Notes: generated from the letters alone by a model not told the origin. Numbered from the stretch's first letter, positions 46,752-55,902 are shown. The stretch: 64,000 nt of DNA from Flavobacterium sp. 9 (GCF_002754195.1 NZ_PEEU01000001.1:6076001-6140000); one strand, 5' to 3'. Program-made: numbers and translations.

Positions 46752-47297
46752 TTATTTTTCGACAATAGTTTTTATGTTGTTTAGGCTTTCTTCTACATCA
46801 GTGCCTATTATTTTATCCATATTTAGAAAAATCAGCATGAAATTTTTAGGCCAGTTCATTCCACTGTTATAAACCCAGATTAGTTTTGTTTGATTTGGAG
46901 TTAGACTTTCGGTAGTCATAGATCCATTAGCGGTAAATACATAAGGCGCTAAAAAACGAAGCTCAAAATCGACTTTTTCTCCTTCGGTAACTTTTTTTAT
47001 TTCCCATTCACCTTTTCCTGTTTTGTGATGTTTACTTTCAAAAGTTAAAACAGATCCTGACATACCATCCGGATTCCCTTTTATTTCGATTTTAGTATTT
47101 GGGTCAAGTAATAACCATTTACTGTATAATTTCTGATTTTGGTTTAGTTTTATAAAATCGAAAACTTCCTGTTTGGGTTTATTAATTACGATTTGTCTCG
47201 TTATCGTGTATTTATCTTTTGTAAACATCGCTACTACTAAAGCCAGTGCTATTATGGCTACTAAAACAATTATTATTTTTACGAATATCATTTTCAT
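46752..47297 (-). CDS. SRPBCC-family (polyketide cyclase/START-like) membrane-anchored protein
   Basis: This 181-residue protein has an N-terminal membrane helix (about residues 5-25) followed by a SRPBCC fold with ITRQIVINKPKQEVFDFIKLNQNQKLYSKWLL and a C-terminal amphipathic helix. These domains bind hydrophobic ligands; the ligand is unknown. It lies 23 bases upstream of the DUF4287 gene. Confidence 0.82.
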   Translation of the reverse strand: MKMIFVKIIIVLVAIIALALVVAMFTKDKYTITRQIVINKPKQEVFDFIKLNQNQKLYSKWLLLDPNTKIEIKGNPDGMSGSVLTFESKHHKTGKGEWEIKKVTEGEKVDFELRFLAPYVFTANGSMTTESLTPNQTKLIWVYNSGMNWPKNFMLIFLNMDKIIGTDVEESLNNIKTIVEK

Positions 47298-47330
47298 TTT
47301 TGTTAAGTTGATTAATTAAAAGTTTTCTAA

Positions 47331-47753
47331 TTAGTTATTTTGATTTTGGTTAGGATCGAAATTAAACATCCATTGATTTCCAAACTTGTCGGTTAGATGT
47401 CCGAATAAGGCACCCCAAAACATCATTTCAAGTGGTTGAGAAGTTTCTCCATCCTTTGATAAATTTGAATAAGCTTTTCGGGTTTCTTCCTCACTTGAAA
47501 AATTAAGCATTAATGAAACCGCGTTGCCCTTAATTAAATTTTGAGGCGACATATCCGAACCCATAATTATAATGTCGCCACTTCTAAGCATTGAATGTAG
47601 AATACATTCTTTCATTTGTGCAGGCAATTGTTCTGATACAGGCGATTCGTCAACTGTTTGAAGAACAAGCTCGCCTCCTAAACATTCTTTATAGAATGTC
47701 ATTGCTTCACGACAATTGCCGTTGAAAGTCAAATAAGAATTTATTGTTGTCAT
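47331..47753 (-). CDS. PhnB/VOC-family protein
   Basis: This 140-residue VOC-superfamily protein of the PhnB subgroup begins with INSYLTFNGNCREAMTFYKECLGGE and ends with FGHLTDKFGNQWMFNFD, both conserved in the family. It resembles glyoxalase-fold proteins of unknown substrate. It is the first gene of the minus-strand cluster and is divergent from the GlxA-type regulator. Confidence 0.85.
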   Translation of the reverse strand: MTTINSYLTFNGNCREAMTFYKECLGGELVLQTVDESPVSEQLPAQMKECILHSMLRSGDIIIMGSDMSPQNLIKGNAVSLMLNFSSEEETRKAYSNLSKDGETSQPLEMMFWGALFGHLTDKFGNQWMFNFDPNQNQNN

Positions 47754-47902
47754 TTTGCTTTATATTTTATGTTGACTCTTAATTGAACCAACAAGACAAA
47801 GTTGCAACTACTTACAAAAATAAAAACTGTACGGAAATGACAACAAAGAGGTTGTTTGCGTCATTTTTTTTATCTTTATTAAAAAAATAAAAGTGGTAAA
47901 AG

Positions 47903-48907
47903 ATGAAAAAAGTAAGTATTCTTGTTCTTGAAAGCTCCGTTTTGCAAGCCATTGCTGACCCTCAATATTTGTTTTCGGCAGTCAATCAGTTTATGATTGC
48001 GTCAGGAAAAAAGGCGTTGTTTGATGTTCAATTAGTTGGATTAAAAAAAGAAGTGAAACTCAATAACGGTTTATACTCTGTAAATACTTCTCAACTTTTA
48101 AAAGATATCGAAAAAACCGATTTGGTTGTAATACCAGCTTTATTTGGCGATATGAAAAGTGCAATTGCTCAAAACCAAGAATTATTGCCATGGATAAATG
48201 AGCAATATAATAAAGGTGCAGAAGTTGCTTCGCTGTGCGTTGGCGCATTTTTATTAGCATCAACAGGTTTGCTTAATGGCAAAAAATGCTCAACACATTG
48301 GGGTTTTCAAAATGAGTTTCGAGAGATGTTTCCGGACGTTGAAGTAGTTGACGGAAGTATTATAACTGAAGAAAATAGAATTTATTCAAGTGGCGGAGCA
48401 AAATCGTATTGGAATTTATTATTGCATCTAGTAGAAAAATATACAGATCGGGAAACTGCAATTTTAGCTTCAAAATATTTTGCGATAGACATAGATAGAG
48501 AAAGTCAATTGGCATTTGCAATGTTTCAAGGACAAAAAAATCATAATGATGATGTTATAAAAAAGACGCAGGACTTTATCGAAAATAATATTCAGGAAAA
48601 AATAACAATTGAAGAATTATCTGAATTAGTATCGTTGGGAAGAAGAAGTTTTGAAAGACGTTTTAAAGTCGCTACCAATAATTCGGTATTAGTGTATATA
48701 AACCGAGTTAAAGTAGAATTTGCTAAACGCAGTTTCGAAACAAGTAGAAAAAATATTAATGAAGTAATGTATGATGTAGGTTATACGGATACAAAGGCAT
48801 TTAGAACAATTTTTAAAAAAATAACCGGTCTTACTCCAATTGAATACCGTAATAAATACAATAAAATGACTTTTCAAAATAATGTAGAAATAGAAATAGC
48901 GTCTTAA
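47903..48907 (+). CDS. GlxA-family AraC-type transcriptional regulator
   Basis: This 334-residue regulator combines an N-terminal DJ-1/PfpI-like domain (ASLCVGAFLLASTGLLNGKKCSTHW) with a C-terminal AraC-type double helix-turn-helix (VSLGRRSFERRFK and DVGYTDTKAFRTIFKKITGLTPIEYR). It is divergent from the VOC-SRPBCC-DUF4287 cluster, which it may control. Confidence 0.92.
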   Translation: MKKVSILVLESSVLQAIADPQYLFSAVNQFMIASGKKALFDVQLVGLKKEVKLNNGLYSVNTSQLLKDIEKTDLVVIPALFGDMKSAIAQNQELLPWINEQYNKGAEVASLCVGAFLLASTGLLNGKKCSTHWGFQNEFREMFPDVEVVDGSIITEENRIYSSGGAKSYWNLLLHLVEKYTDRETAILASKYFAIDIDRESQLAFAMFQGQKNHNDDVIKKTQDFIENNIQEKITIEELSELVSLGRRSFERRFKVATNNSVLVYINRVKVEFAKRSFETSRKNINEVMYDVGYTDTKAFRTIFKKITGLTPIEYRNKYNKMTFQNNVEIEIAS

Positions 48908-49032
48908 TTTCAAATAAGTTTTTTTATTTAAAATTTTTAAAACACCCCTAATAAGTTTTAAGAATATTAGATTAAGGTAAAAAAGCTTTTACTTTATTTT
49001 TAATCTGAATCAATGATAGAATAGAAAACAAA

Positions 49033-49063
49033 AAAAGCCTCTTAATTTTAAGAGGCTTTTCTA
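49033..49063. terminator. Terminator after the GlxA-type regulator
   Basis: AAAAGCCTCTTAA and TTAAGAGGCTTTT form a near-perfect palindrome flanked by A on the left and T on the right, so it can work in both directions between convergent genes. Confidence 0.85.
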
Positions 49064-49075
49064 TATTAGAATATT

Positions 49076-49107
49076 TGTCAGACTGAGCGAAGTCGAAGTC
49101 CGACAAT
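49076..49107. repeat. TGTCAG..CTGAGCGAAGTCGAAG repeat
   Basis: This is the reverse complement of the repeat at 28716-28738 with one base difference. It is a non-coding dispersed repeat common in flavobacteria. Confidence 0.7.
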
Positions 49108-49156
49108 GTTCGGGTAAAAACTTAAATTTCCTTATATAACTTATATGGTAAAAAAA

Positions 49157-49753
49157 CTATTTAATTCCCAATCTGGATTTTAGTTTCAAAAACAAAAGAG
49201 CAATTTTGTATGCATCTTCAGCAGATGAATTTCGATCACTCTTCGGAATTTTGAATATTTCCGTTAAATCGTCAAGCGAAAACTGTTTATCATTGATATC
49301 AGTTAATTTTCTGTACATCATATCAACGTCCAAAGCTTCATTTTTCAATCTTCCGCAATCAAGACGTTCTAATGCAGCATTTAACATTTCTATGTCAAAA
49401 TTAATATGATGACCAACCAAAATCGAATTACCAATAAAATTCACCAAAGCTTCAATGGCATCTGGTTCAGGCATTTTAAGCATTTTGCTTTCGATGATGA
49501 ACTCATTCGAAAGACCATTATCCTGCAAAAATTTGTACTGTAACAAAACAGCTTCAAAATTATCCTTTATTATAATACTATCATCCACTACAGAAAAAGC
49601 ACCCAAAGACAAAATAACATCTTTATTTGGGTTTAATCCTGAAGTTTCAGTCGATAAGACTACAAATCTATTAGGTTTTGTTTCGAATTTAGTCAGGTAA
49701 TCTTTCCAGAAATCCGGATACTCCTTATTGATATTTTTAATCCAGTCTAGCAT
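49157..49753 (-). CDS. DnaQ-like 3'-5' exonuclease-fold protein with altered active site
   Basis: This 198-residue protein has the fold signature of DEDDh exonucleases (FVVLSTETSGLNPNKDVILSLGAF, LVGHHINFDIEML, SDRNSSAEDAYKIALLFLK). In the first motif the usual catalytic Asp (DxET) is a Ser (STET), and in the last motif the position five before the final Asp is Asn rather than the usual His. The second Asp of NFD and the last Asp remain. It may therefore be inactive or use another mechanism; the original family role is proofreading or nucleic-acid trimming. It is encoded four bases after the cNMP/CBS/DUF294 gene, as an operon. Confidence 0.82.
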   Translation of the reverse strand: MLDWIKNINKEYPDFWKDYLTKFETKPNRFVVLSTETSGLNPNKDVILSLGAFSVVDDSIIIKDNFEAVLLQYKFLQDNGLSNEFIIESKMLKMPEPDAIEALVNFIGNSILVGHHINFDIEMLNAALERLDCGRLKNEALDVDMMYRKLTDINDKQFSLDDLTEIFKIPKSDRNSSAEDAYKIALLFLKLKSRLGIK

Positions 49754-49756
49754 ATT

Positions 49757-51673
49757 TTATGAGAATTGGGTCAATTGAAATTTACTTTTAATTAATTCCT
49801 CAAGATCTTTCATTGGAGTCAAAGCATTTTTTAACTTCTCTTTGTCTGTTTTAGATATTTCTCTCAAATTTATATATTGACCAGAATCGTCATTTTTTAA
49901 TCCTTCAACAGTTCTAAATTTTGACAAAGTTAAAAAAGCTTCTGCACAACTTAAGTATATCTCCGCATTTTTAGAATCTGTTATTGCTAATTGTTTGAAT
50001 CTTAAATAGGTATTCTTGATTCCTTTAATATTCGAATTTAAAATTAATAATCGTGCGCCATCAATCAAAGGCATTAATGCACGTGTTTTGATATCAAATT
50101 TTCCTTTTTCCGGACCTTCTTCTTCAACAATGAATTTTTTGAAAAAACTCAAAGGAGAATTCTTTTTCAAAGCGTCATTTCCTAAAAAGTCAAAGAATAA
50201 AGTATTGTTTACGGCATTTTTAAAAATGACATTTTCAATAACTTCTTCAATTTTAGGTTCTCCAAAAACGATCTCGTAATCAAAGAAAATACTGCTCAAA
50301 TCATTACTGTTTTCACCTGGAGTATTCATCCAACTGTTGTACTGTTTTGTCCAATCAGTCAATGACTTACACCAAAGCATATTACTTCCCATATGCCCGT
50401 TTGGACAAAATTCATAACCAACTTTTTCCAGTATTGATGTGGCTCTTTTTGCCAATCTCAGGAAATAATCTTTTACTTCTCTGTATTTTTCGGGAGCAAC
50501 ATCTTCAAAAATCAAAATACTATCCTGATCTGTCAATAAAAGTTGTTCCTTACGCCCTTGACTACCAATGCTTAACCATGCAAAACGAGCAGGAGGGGAG
50601 CCTAAATCTAAAATTGATAATTCGACAGCACGTTTAATGATTGCCAGATTAATTTCGCTTACAATATTACTAATATGCGAAATTGGAATATTCTTCTGAA
50701 TCGAATTTTGAATCAAATCAGACAAACGATCACGTATTTGTTTTAGATCTTTTGGCAGTTGAGAACGTTTAATTTCTTTAATTAAAACACCAGGGTTACT
50801 CGCTTGAGCCACAATTAGATCGTGCTCAGAAATTATTCCTTTCACCGCAGATTTACTTGTACCGTCTTTTGTAACACATAAGTGCGTTACGTTGTGTTTT
50901 AGCATTAGTAATTGCGCTTCGGCAAGAGAAACATTCTCGATTACCGTAACCACAGGCGATGACATTATTTTGTCAATTGTCTCTGTGATAGGATAACGTC
51001 CTGTCGCTATCTTAGAAGCTAAATCTGTAGCTGTAACAATACCAATTGGGCGATTTTTTTCGCATACAATGACATTATCCATCATAGAATCAGTCATTAA
51101 TATCGCAACATCCTTAACAATATGACTTGCATCAGTGGTTAAAGGCGAATTGTTATAGTTAAGAGACTGAATATATTGCATTTCTGACTGCTGATCTACA
51201 TAAAATGAGGTGTCAGAAATCATTTTTCCATTAGAACTAACGCTATCTTTTGTATGTCTTGAATTTGTAGCGAAACTTTCTAATAAAAAGTTCAAAACAT
51301 CTGAATTATTAGCAACAAAAGGTCTGAAAACAGCAATAGGAATTGCGTAAATAATACTTTCTTCACGAGCTTTGGCCGTCATCATGTAGTTATTCTTAGC
51401 AAAAAACGGACGTAACCCAAAAATATCACCTTCATGACATTTGTTAATAATCGTTTCTTCGGCGTCAGCAATTGTTGTTAAATTTATGATACCAGAAGCT
51501 ACAACATAAAAACTGTCGTGAAGTAAATCATTGTTTTGAAATAATACCGCATGTTTTTCTAAATTTATAACACGAATATTGGTTGCAATATCAGATAATT
51601 CCTGAAAAGTTAAATTATCAAATGGCGGGTATTCTTTTAAAAAATCTGCAATATGCTCAGCTATTGTATTCAT
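49757..51673 (-). CDS. cNMP-binding / CBS / DUF294 nucleotidyltransferase-like protein
   Basis: This 638-residue cytosolic protein has, in order, a cyclic-nucleotide-binding domain (about 15-135, LFQNNDLLHDSFYVVASGIINL), a CBS pair (about 165-285), a DUF294 nucleotidyltransferase-like domain (about 320-450) with GSQGRKEQLLLTDQDS, and a DUF294 C-terminal helical domain (about 490-630). It resembles the GlnD-type signalling proteins often encoded near acs and acetate transport in bacteria, but a function in carbon signalling is inferred only. It is the first gene of a pair with the DnaQ-like gene. Confidence 0.9.
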   Translation of the reverse strand: MNTIAEHIADFLKEYPPFDNLTFQELSDIATNIRVINLEKHAVLFQNNDLLHDSFYVVASGIINLTTIADAEETIINKCHEGDIFGLRPFFAKNNYMMTAKAREESIIYAIPIAVFRPFVANNSDVLNFLLESFATNSRHTKDSVSSNGKMISDTSFYVDQQSEMQYIQSLNYNNSPLTTDASHIVKDVAILMTDSMMDNVIVCEKNRPIGIVTATDLASKIATGRYPITETIDKIMSSPVVTVIENVSLAEAQLLMLKHNVTHLCVTKDGTSKSAVKGIISEHDLIVAQASNPGVLIKEIKRSQLPKDLKQIRDRLSDLIQNSIQKNIPISHISNIVSEINLAIIKRAVELSILDLGSPPARFAWLSIGSQGRKEQLLLTDQDSILIFEDVAPEKYREVKDYFLRLAKRATSILEKVGYEFCPNGHMGSNMLWCKSLTDWTKQYNSWMNTPGENSNDLSSIFFDYEIVFGEPKIEEVIENVIFKNAVNNTLFFDFLGNDALKKNSPLSFFKKFIVEEEGPEKGKFDIKTRALMPLIDGARLLILNSNIKGIKNTYLRFKQLAITDSKNAEIYLSCAEAFLTLSKFRTVEGLKNDDSGQYINLREISKTDKEKLKNALTPMKDLEELIKSKFQLTQFS

Positions 51674-51906
51674 ATATTTTGATAATTTTTTTAAAGTATC
51701 GAATGTAAAAATAATAAAATAAACTCTTACAACGAAAGCATCTTTGTGAGAATCTAAGATATTTTAAAAATTTACAAAAAAATATTTAATTCTAAGGCTT
51801 AAAATTCACTTAAATATTTTGAAAGCCTTAAAAAGAAGAGATATTCAGCAGAAATAAAATTTGTTTAAAGAATATTCGTAAGGAAACTGAACAGGAGCAT
51901 TTTCTA

Positions 51907-51943
<37 letters not shown>

Positions 51944-51972
51944 TTGTGGTATAACTAATTAACAAATACCAC

Positions 51973-52281
51973 ATGGCTTTAAAACGATCTTCTTTAGAGA
52001 ATTACACTCTGTTACTTGTAGAATTAAATAAAATGCGTCACACAAATTTCAGTGCAAAAACATTCTTAAAAAAAATGCGACCATTCTGTCAAACTTCACA
52101 TTTAAAATATCAAATGTTATTCATTCGAATACGTGGTTCAAAGATAGGAATTTGTATTAAAGTTTGTACGGATTGTTTTATAGTCACTCAATCGTATTGC
52201 GTTCATGAATTTATTTTTTACTGCAATTCTCAGAAAACACTGATTTCAAAACTTCTTAAACATAATCTTTTAATTCCTTAA
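51973..52281 (+). CDS. Element protein of unknown function
   Basis: This 102-residue frame is the first of the integrated element, 30 bases inside the left attachment site. It is rich in Lys and Ser, with five Cys in the second half. No domain is recognised. It is followed four bases later by another small gene, which supports its being real. Confidence 0.5.
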   Translation: MALKRSSLENYTLLLVELNKMRHTNFSAKTFLKKMRPFCQTSHLKYQMLFIRIRGSKIGICIKVCTDCFIVTQSYCVHEFIFYCNSQKTLISKLLKHNLLIP

Positions 52282-52284
52282 AAT

Positions 52285-52611
52285 ATGTCAACAATTCAAA
52301 TTTTAATTCAAAAACGAGAAAATTTAATCTTGGAATTAGCTGGTTTAAATCATGATTTAAACGAGTATTCAAAAAATCCTGTAGAAACTGTCGATTTGAT
52401 TGGACTTAAATATCAGCATGATTTTACCATTAGAGAAATTACGAAAATTGGTCAGCAGATAAATGTTTTTTTTAATTCTCAAATTTCTAATTATAAAAGC
52501 AAATTTTTTGAAATCGAAAAGAAAATAACCGAAGCTGTTTCGAAAAAAGAATTTACTGTTACTGATTTACCGAAATATCATTTTTCAATGTTTGAAACCC
52601 CTACTCTATAG
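52285..52611 (+). CDS. Small coiled-coil element protein
   Basis: This 108-residue protein is largely helical with heptad-like patterns (IQILIQKRENLILELAGLNHDLN and KIGQQINVFFNSQISNYKSKFFEIEKKI). It is not recognised. It lies between two other short genes upstream of rep and could be a regulator or a structural protein. Confidence 0.6.
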   Translation: MSTIQILIQKRENLILELAGLNHDLNEYSKNPVETVDLIGLKYQHDFTIREITKIGQQINVFFNSQISNYKSKFFEIEKKITEAVSKKEFTVTDLPKYHFSMFETPTL

Positions 52612-52613
52612 CT

Positions 52614-52697
52614 ATGATACTTTTTGTAATATCAATCTTTCATTTATTAGTAATACTACTTATAAGTGATGACGATAATGATAATTTATCATTCTAG
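52614..52697 (+). CDS. Very short single-helix membrane peptide
   Basis: This 27-residue frame has a hydrophobic core (ILFVISIFHLLVILLI) followed by an acidic tail (SDDDNDN). It starts three bases after the preceding stop, in the tightly packed manner of phage genes. It is too short for normal gene finders and its function is unknown. Confidence 0.45.
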   Translation: MILFVISIFHLLVILLISDDDNDNLSF

Positions 52698-52763
52698 CAT
52701 TTTTTTTTAATCGTTGCCGTAGGGTATAACGGCAACTAACTCACTCAAACCTACTAAAAAACT

Positions 52764-53957
52764 ATGATTTCATACAAAGAAAGGCATCAAGCCCAAAATA
52801 AAATTAAAAGAAACAATTTAAAAACTACTCTTATAAATATTGACTATTTAATTATTAATCTCGAGGGTCAGCCTTACGGAGAATTTCCCGAGAATTCAAA
52901 ATTTCGTATGAAACCATACGAATATGGCACTAAAATATTTGAGATTAGAGCCGATCTATATTTTGAAAATTTGAAAATCGGGATTTACACAGCAAAACCT
53001 CGTTCTGCAATTATGAGTGCAGATTTTGCACAACTACAATTCGAAAACAATCTATTTTACACTTTATCTAACGATGCCTTAAGAGGTATTATAAACGCTT
53101 TTTGCGATGAAACGAACTATTTTTTTAAGTCGATTAATAGACTGGATATATGCCTTGATAAGTCTGATGTCAACAATTCTTATCGTAATTTATACGGTAA
53201 TGTTGTTTCAGGTAACTATCTTATTTCGGGGCGTCCTAAAAATTTGCAAAGCTATTTTGAAACCTACAAAGGCAAATCAATACTTAATGGTTTTCAAATT
53301 GGGAAAAGAACATCTGATAAAATAATACGATGTTATAACAAAACGCTGTCTTTACAGTTAACCGAAAAACCATATATAAATGAGTATTATCAGAATAACG
53401 GTTTAAAAAATGATAATGTATGGCGTTTTGAGTATCAGTTAAATTCTGCGTTTTTCAGAGGTTTAAATGAACATTCGAAAGCTGATATAAATATCAGTCA
53501 GGCAATGACTTGGGGTGTTTTTGATAAAGCAAATCTTTATGAATTATTGAAAATTGCAAATAAAGGTTTTTTTGAGATTCGCGAGAATACTGGCAAAAGT
53601 CAAGTTAATAAAGAAAAGCTTATTACTCTATTTGATTTTGATTATTTACAATCTCAAATATCAAAATTCAATCCTATAATCAAACGTTTAAAGAAAGTTG
53701 TTTTGTCGTCTACAACAATTAAAAAACGTCTTGCAAAATCTCTATTTAGAGAATATTACTCAAACAATCAAGATATATCTTATATCGTTGCTCTAAATCT
53801 TTTACTGGAAGATTTAGACATGACTACTGAAAACCAACTTTTAGTATGGTTTCAAAACAAGTTGCATTTCTATCTGCATGAATTTAGAACAAAGGAAAAA
53901 ATAGTTAACGATTTTGATTTTGAATTATTCCACGAACATCAAATTTTATTTTTATAA
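52764..53957 (+). CDS. Rolling-circle replication initiator (Rep_trans-like)
   Basis: This 397-residue protein resembles the Rep_trans/phage replication initiation factors of rolling-circle plasmids and small ssDNA phages. A metal-binding-like motif RLDICLDK lies at about residues 126-133, and IRCYNKT with the candidate nicking Tyr191 follows at about 188-194, in the order seen in the family. It would nick one strand at the origin and start circular single-strand synthesis. It is the largest gene of the element. The C-terminal 150 residues are helical and not recognised. Confidence 0.75.
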   Translation: MISYKERHQAQNKIKRNNLKTTLINIDYLIINLEGQPYGEFPENSKFRMKPYEYGTKIFEIRADLYFENLKIGIYTAKPRSAIMSADFAQLQFENNLFYTLSNDALRGIINAFCDETNYFFKSINRLDICLDKSDVNNSYRNLYGNVVSGNYLISGRPKNLQSYFETYKGKSILNGFQIGKRTSDKIIRCYNKTLSLQLTEKPYINEYYQNNGLKNDNVWRFEYQLNSAFFRGLNEHSKADINISQAMTWGVFDKANLYELLKIANKGFFEIRENTGKSQVNKEKLITLFDFDYLQSQISKFNPIIKRLKKVVLSSTTIKKRLAKSLFREYYSNNQDISYIVALNLLLEDLDMTTENQLLVWFQNKLHFYLHEFRTKEKIVNDFDFELFHEHQILFL

Positions 53958-53960
53958 GCC

Positions 53961-54128
53961 ATGAAAACACAAAATACAAGCCAAAAAGTAACTAAGACCC
54001 AGTTAATGCATATTCTTGAATTAAGCTATAAAACGGCTTGTAAAGAATATCAAACAATTATTGACTCTCTAGCTTTAAAAAGGAACTATTTGACCGTTCA
54101 AGACTTGATTAAATACGGCATATTATAG
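53961..54128 (+). CDS. Small basic element protein
   Basis: This 55-residue frame starts three bases after the rep stop codon and is Lys/Thr/Gln-rich with a helical middle (TQLMHILELSYKTACKEYQTIIDSLAL). The stop codon is inside the first unit of a 10-base repeat array. It may be a small DNA-binding or regulatory protein; no family is recognised. Confidence 0.55.
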   Translation: MKTQNTSQKVTKTQLMHILELSYKTACKEYQTIIDSLALKRNYLTVQDLIKYGIL

Positions 54129-54175
54129 GGAAAATTAGGGAAAAATAGGGAGTTATAGGGAATTTTAGGGAGCGT
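54126..54175. repeat. Five 10-base direct repeats TAGGGA-N4
   Basis: Units start at 54126, 54136, 54146, 54156 and 54166, each TAGGGA followed by four variable bases (AAAT, AAAA, GTTA, ATTT, GCGT across the units). The exact 10-base period equals one helical turn, so all sites face the same side of DNA. The array sits between the rep block and the candidate capsid gene. Confidence 0.9.
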
Positions 54176-54234
54176 CAGTTTAGAGTTGTAATAACCTTTG
54201 TAGAGCAAAAATTAATAATTTAAAAATTATACAA

Positions 54235-54954
54235 ATGAAAATTACAACTTTAACTGGTGTTTTAAAATCTCCAGAATTAACGGTAACTAAATCTATTGGT
54301 TCTTTGATTGTAGCTACTGATTTAGAACTATCAGCTTTAACGAACGAGAAGATTAGTATCTATATCGAGCGTGGTAATGGTTCGAATGTTATTCTTGCTA
54401 ATAAAATTCTTTTGAAGGACTTTATTTTGGCTAGTACATACGGAACTGAAAACACTCAGTCTGATGCTAATAATGCTACAATTGCATTATGTGAATTGGC
54501 TGTAGATGGCGGTATTTACTTGGACGAAAAAGAAAGTATTAAAATCTTACTTGAAGATTTGAAGTCTGCGAAACGCTATGATTTGTACGGAGTTGAAGAG
54601 CCTTTGACTACAAGTGTTTTGTACTTCTTAGAACAAAAATCTGTTGCTTCTGAGGAGGTCAATAAAAAAATTGACGTAGCAGGGTTTGATTTGGCTATTA
54701 TGACGGTTGATGAAAGTGTAAGCGATTTATCATATCAATATGATAACGGTCAGGTCGTTAAATATCTGCCTTTCGAACTTCAAACTTTAAGTCGTGATAT
54801 TGACCCAATACAATATATTACTTCTGCAGGTGTAGTCATTCAAGGGTTAGATAATAGAGTTTCATTGCCTTTAGTTCATGTTACTGGTTTAGAAATAAAC
54901 AAGTCGCAAGGTGCAATCGTAAATTTTGTAGTAAGAACAACTAAACACGTGTAA
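54235..54954 (+). CDS. Candidate major capsid/structural protein of the element
   Basis: This 239-residue protein is beta-rich with short helices, no membrane helix and no signal peptide. It is the first gene after the rep block and the repeat array, where small ssDNA phages of the FLiP type place the capsid gene. It opens the structural-looking part of the element and is followed three bases later by a basic membrane protein. There is no motif that proves a capsid role; that is inferred from position, size and composition. Confidence 0.5.
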   Translation: MKITTLTGVLKSPELTVTKSIGSLIVATDLELSALTNEKISIYIERGNGSNVILANKILLKDFILASTYGTENTQSDANNATIALCELAVDGGIYLDEKESIKILLEDLKSAKRYDLYGVEEPLTTSVLYFLEQKSVASEEVNKKIDVAGFDLAIMTVDESVSDLSYQYDNGQVVKYLPFELQTLSRDIDPIQYITSAGVVIQGLDNRVSLPLVHVTGLEINKSQGAIVNFVVRTTKHV

Positions 54955-54957
54955 AAG

Positions 54958-55389
54958 ATGGGACTATTTAAAAAAATCGGACAAAAGATTAAAAGGGTTG
55001 TTTCTCTTAAAAATGTGATCAATACAGTAAGTGGTAATTTTGGTGCAGTTGCTAAAGATGCTGTGAGAATTGCAACTACTGAGAAACCTACTAAAGAAGC
55101 TCCCGTTATTAATCAAGTTGTGTCGCCTACTCCTGTAGTGATTCCGCAAACTATTTTAGACATTGCAGATGCTCAGGGCGCTAAATTTTCTCAAAATTTA
55201 ACTTCAAAAATCGCTAAAACTGATACTGCTCAGGACGCTAGTTCTTTCCTAGCAAAAATTGGTATGCAATCTTTATATGAAAAGTATAAAACTTGGATTA
55301 CCGTTGGTGCTTTGGCTTTGTTAGCCTTTATTCTTTGGAGGGTTTTCGGTCATAAAAAAGGAACTGCTAGAAGTCGTGCAAGACGATAA
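54958..55389 (+). CDS. Basic membrane protein of the element
   Basis: This 143-residue protein has a basic amphipathic N-terminus (GLFKKIGQKIKRVVSLK), a Pro/Val-rich linker, one membrane helix (about residues 114-131, TVGALALLAFILWRVF) and a strongly basic tail (HKKGTARSRARR). This suggests a virion membrane protein that also contacts DNA. It overlaps nothing but follows the capsid candidate by three bases. Confidence 0.6.
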   Translation: MGLFKKIGQKIKRVVSLKNVINTVSGNFGAVAKDAVRIATTEKPTKEAPVINQVVSPTPVVIPQTILDIADAQGAKFSQNLTSKIAKTDTAQDASSFLAKIGMQSLYEKYKTWITVGALALLAFILWRVFGHKKGTARSRARR

Positions 55390-55397
55390 ACCGAAAA

Positions 55398-55446
55398 ATT
55401 ACCATCGGATTTATTTATATGTATTTCTTATAGATTCGGTGGTAAT
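55398..55446. other. Long stem-loop in the element
   Basis: ATTACCATCGGATT (55398-55411) can pair along all 14 positions with GATTCGGTGGTAAT (55433-55446) if G-U pairs are allowed, with a 21-base loop. It lies in a 111-base gap between two structural-looking genes. It could be an origin, a packaging signal or an RNA control element. Confidence 0.6.
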
Positions 55447-55500
55447 AATTCTCAAAAAAATGGCGGAGTTCATATTATTAATTAAACACATTATAAAGTA

Positions 55501-55902
55501 ATGGCATATAATAACAAAGGTAATAACTCTAATAACAAGGGTTATAACAATAATCAAAATCAACAAAAGGTTAAGCACTCAGGCGCTAAAACCACTAAAT
55601 ACTATCCTAAAACAGGACCAAATGCAGGTGTTGAGCAGTATTTAACTACTGGGTGGAGATTGTCTAATAAGGAATTAATTTCTATTAAAGCAGTAACTAC
55701 TTCAAAATCGAAACTTAGTGAAAAAGGTTGGTTAGGCTCTATAGCCGTAACTTTTACTAACACTAAAAGTGGTACTCAGGAATTTCATTGGGGAACTATG
55801 CAAGCTTCAACGGGTAAAGTTGTAATAGATGCGATGGCATTTGTTATGAATCCAAAAGCTAAAAACGGAGGTTATGCGGGAACTTTTGTACGCTCTAACT
55901 AG
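55501..55902 (+). CDS. Asn/Lys-rich element protein
   Basis: This 133-residue protein begins with about 25 residues made almost only of Asn, Lys, Gly, Tyr and Gln, then a compact beta-rich domain (WLGSIAVTFTNTKSGTQEFHWGTM). It has no membrane helix. A single-strand DNA-binding or virion role is possible but not shown. It is not recognised as a known family. Confidence 0.55.
   Translation: MAYNNKGNNSNNKGYNNNQNQQKVKHSGAKTTKYYPKTGPNAGVEQYLTTGWRLSNKELISIKAVTTSKSKLSEKGWLGSIAVTFTNTKSGTQEFHWGTMQASTGKVVIDAMAFVMNPKAKNGGYAGTFVRSN

Noticed and set aside
54126..54175. CRISPR-like repeat series
   Set aside because: Units are only 10 bases without spacers of CRISPR size; binding-site array is the better reading.
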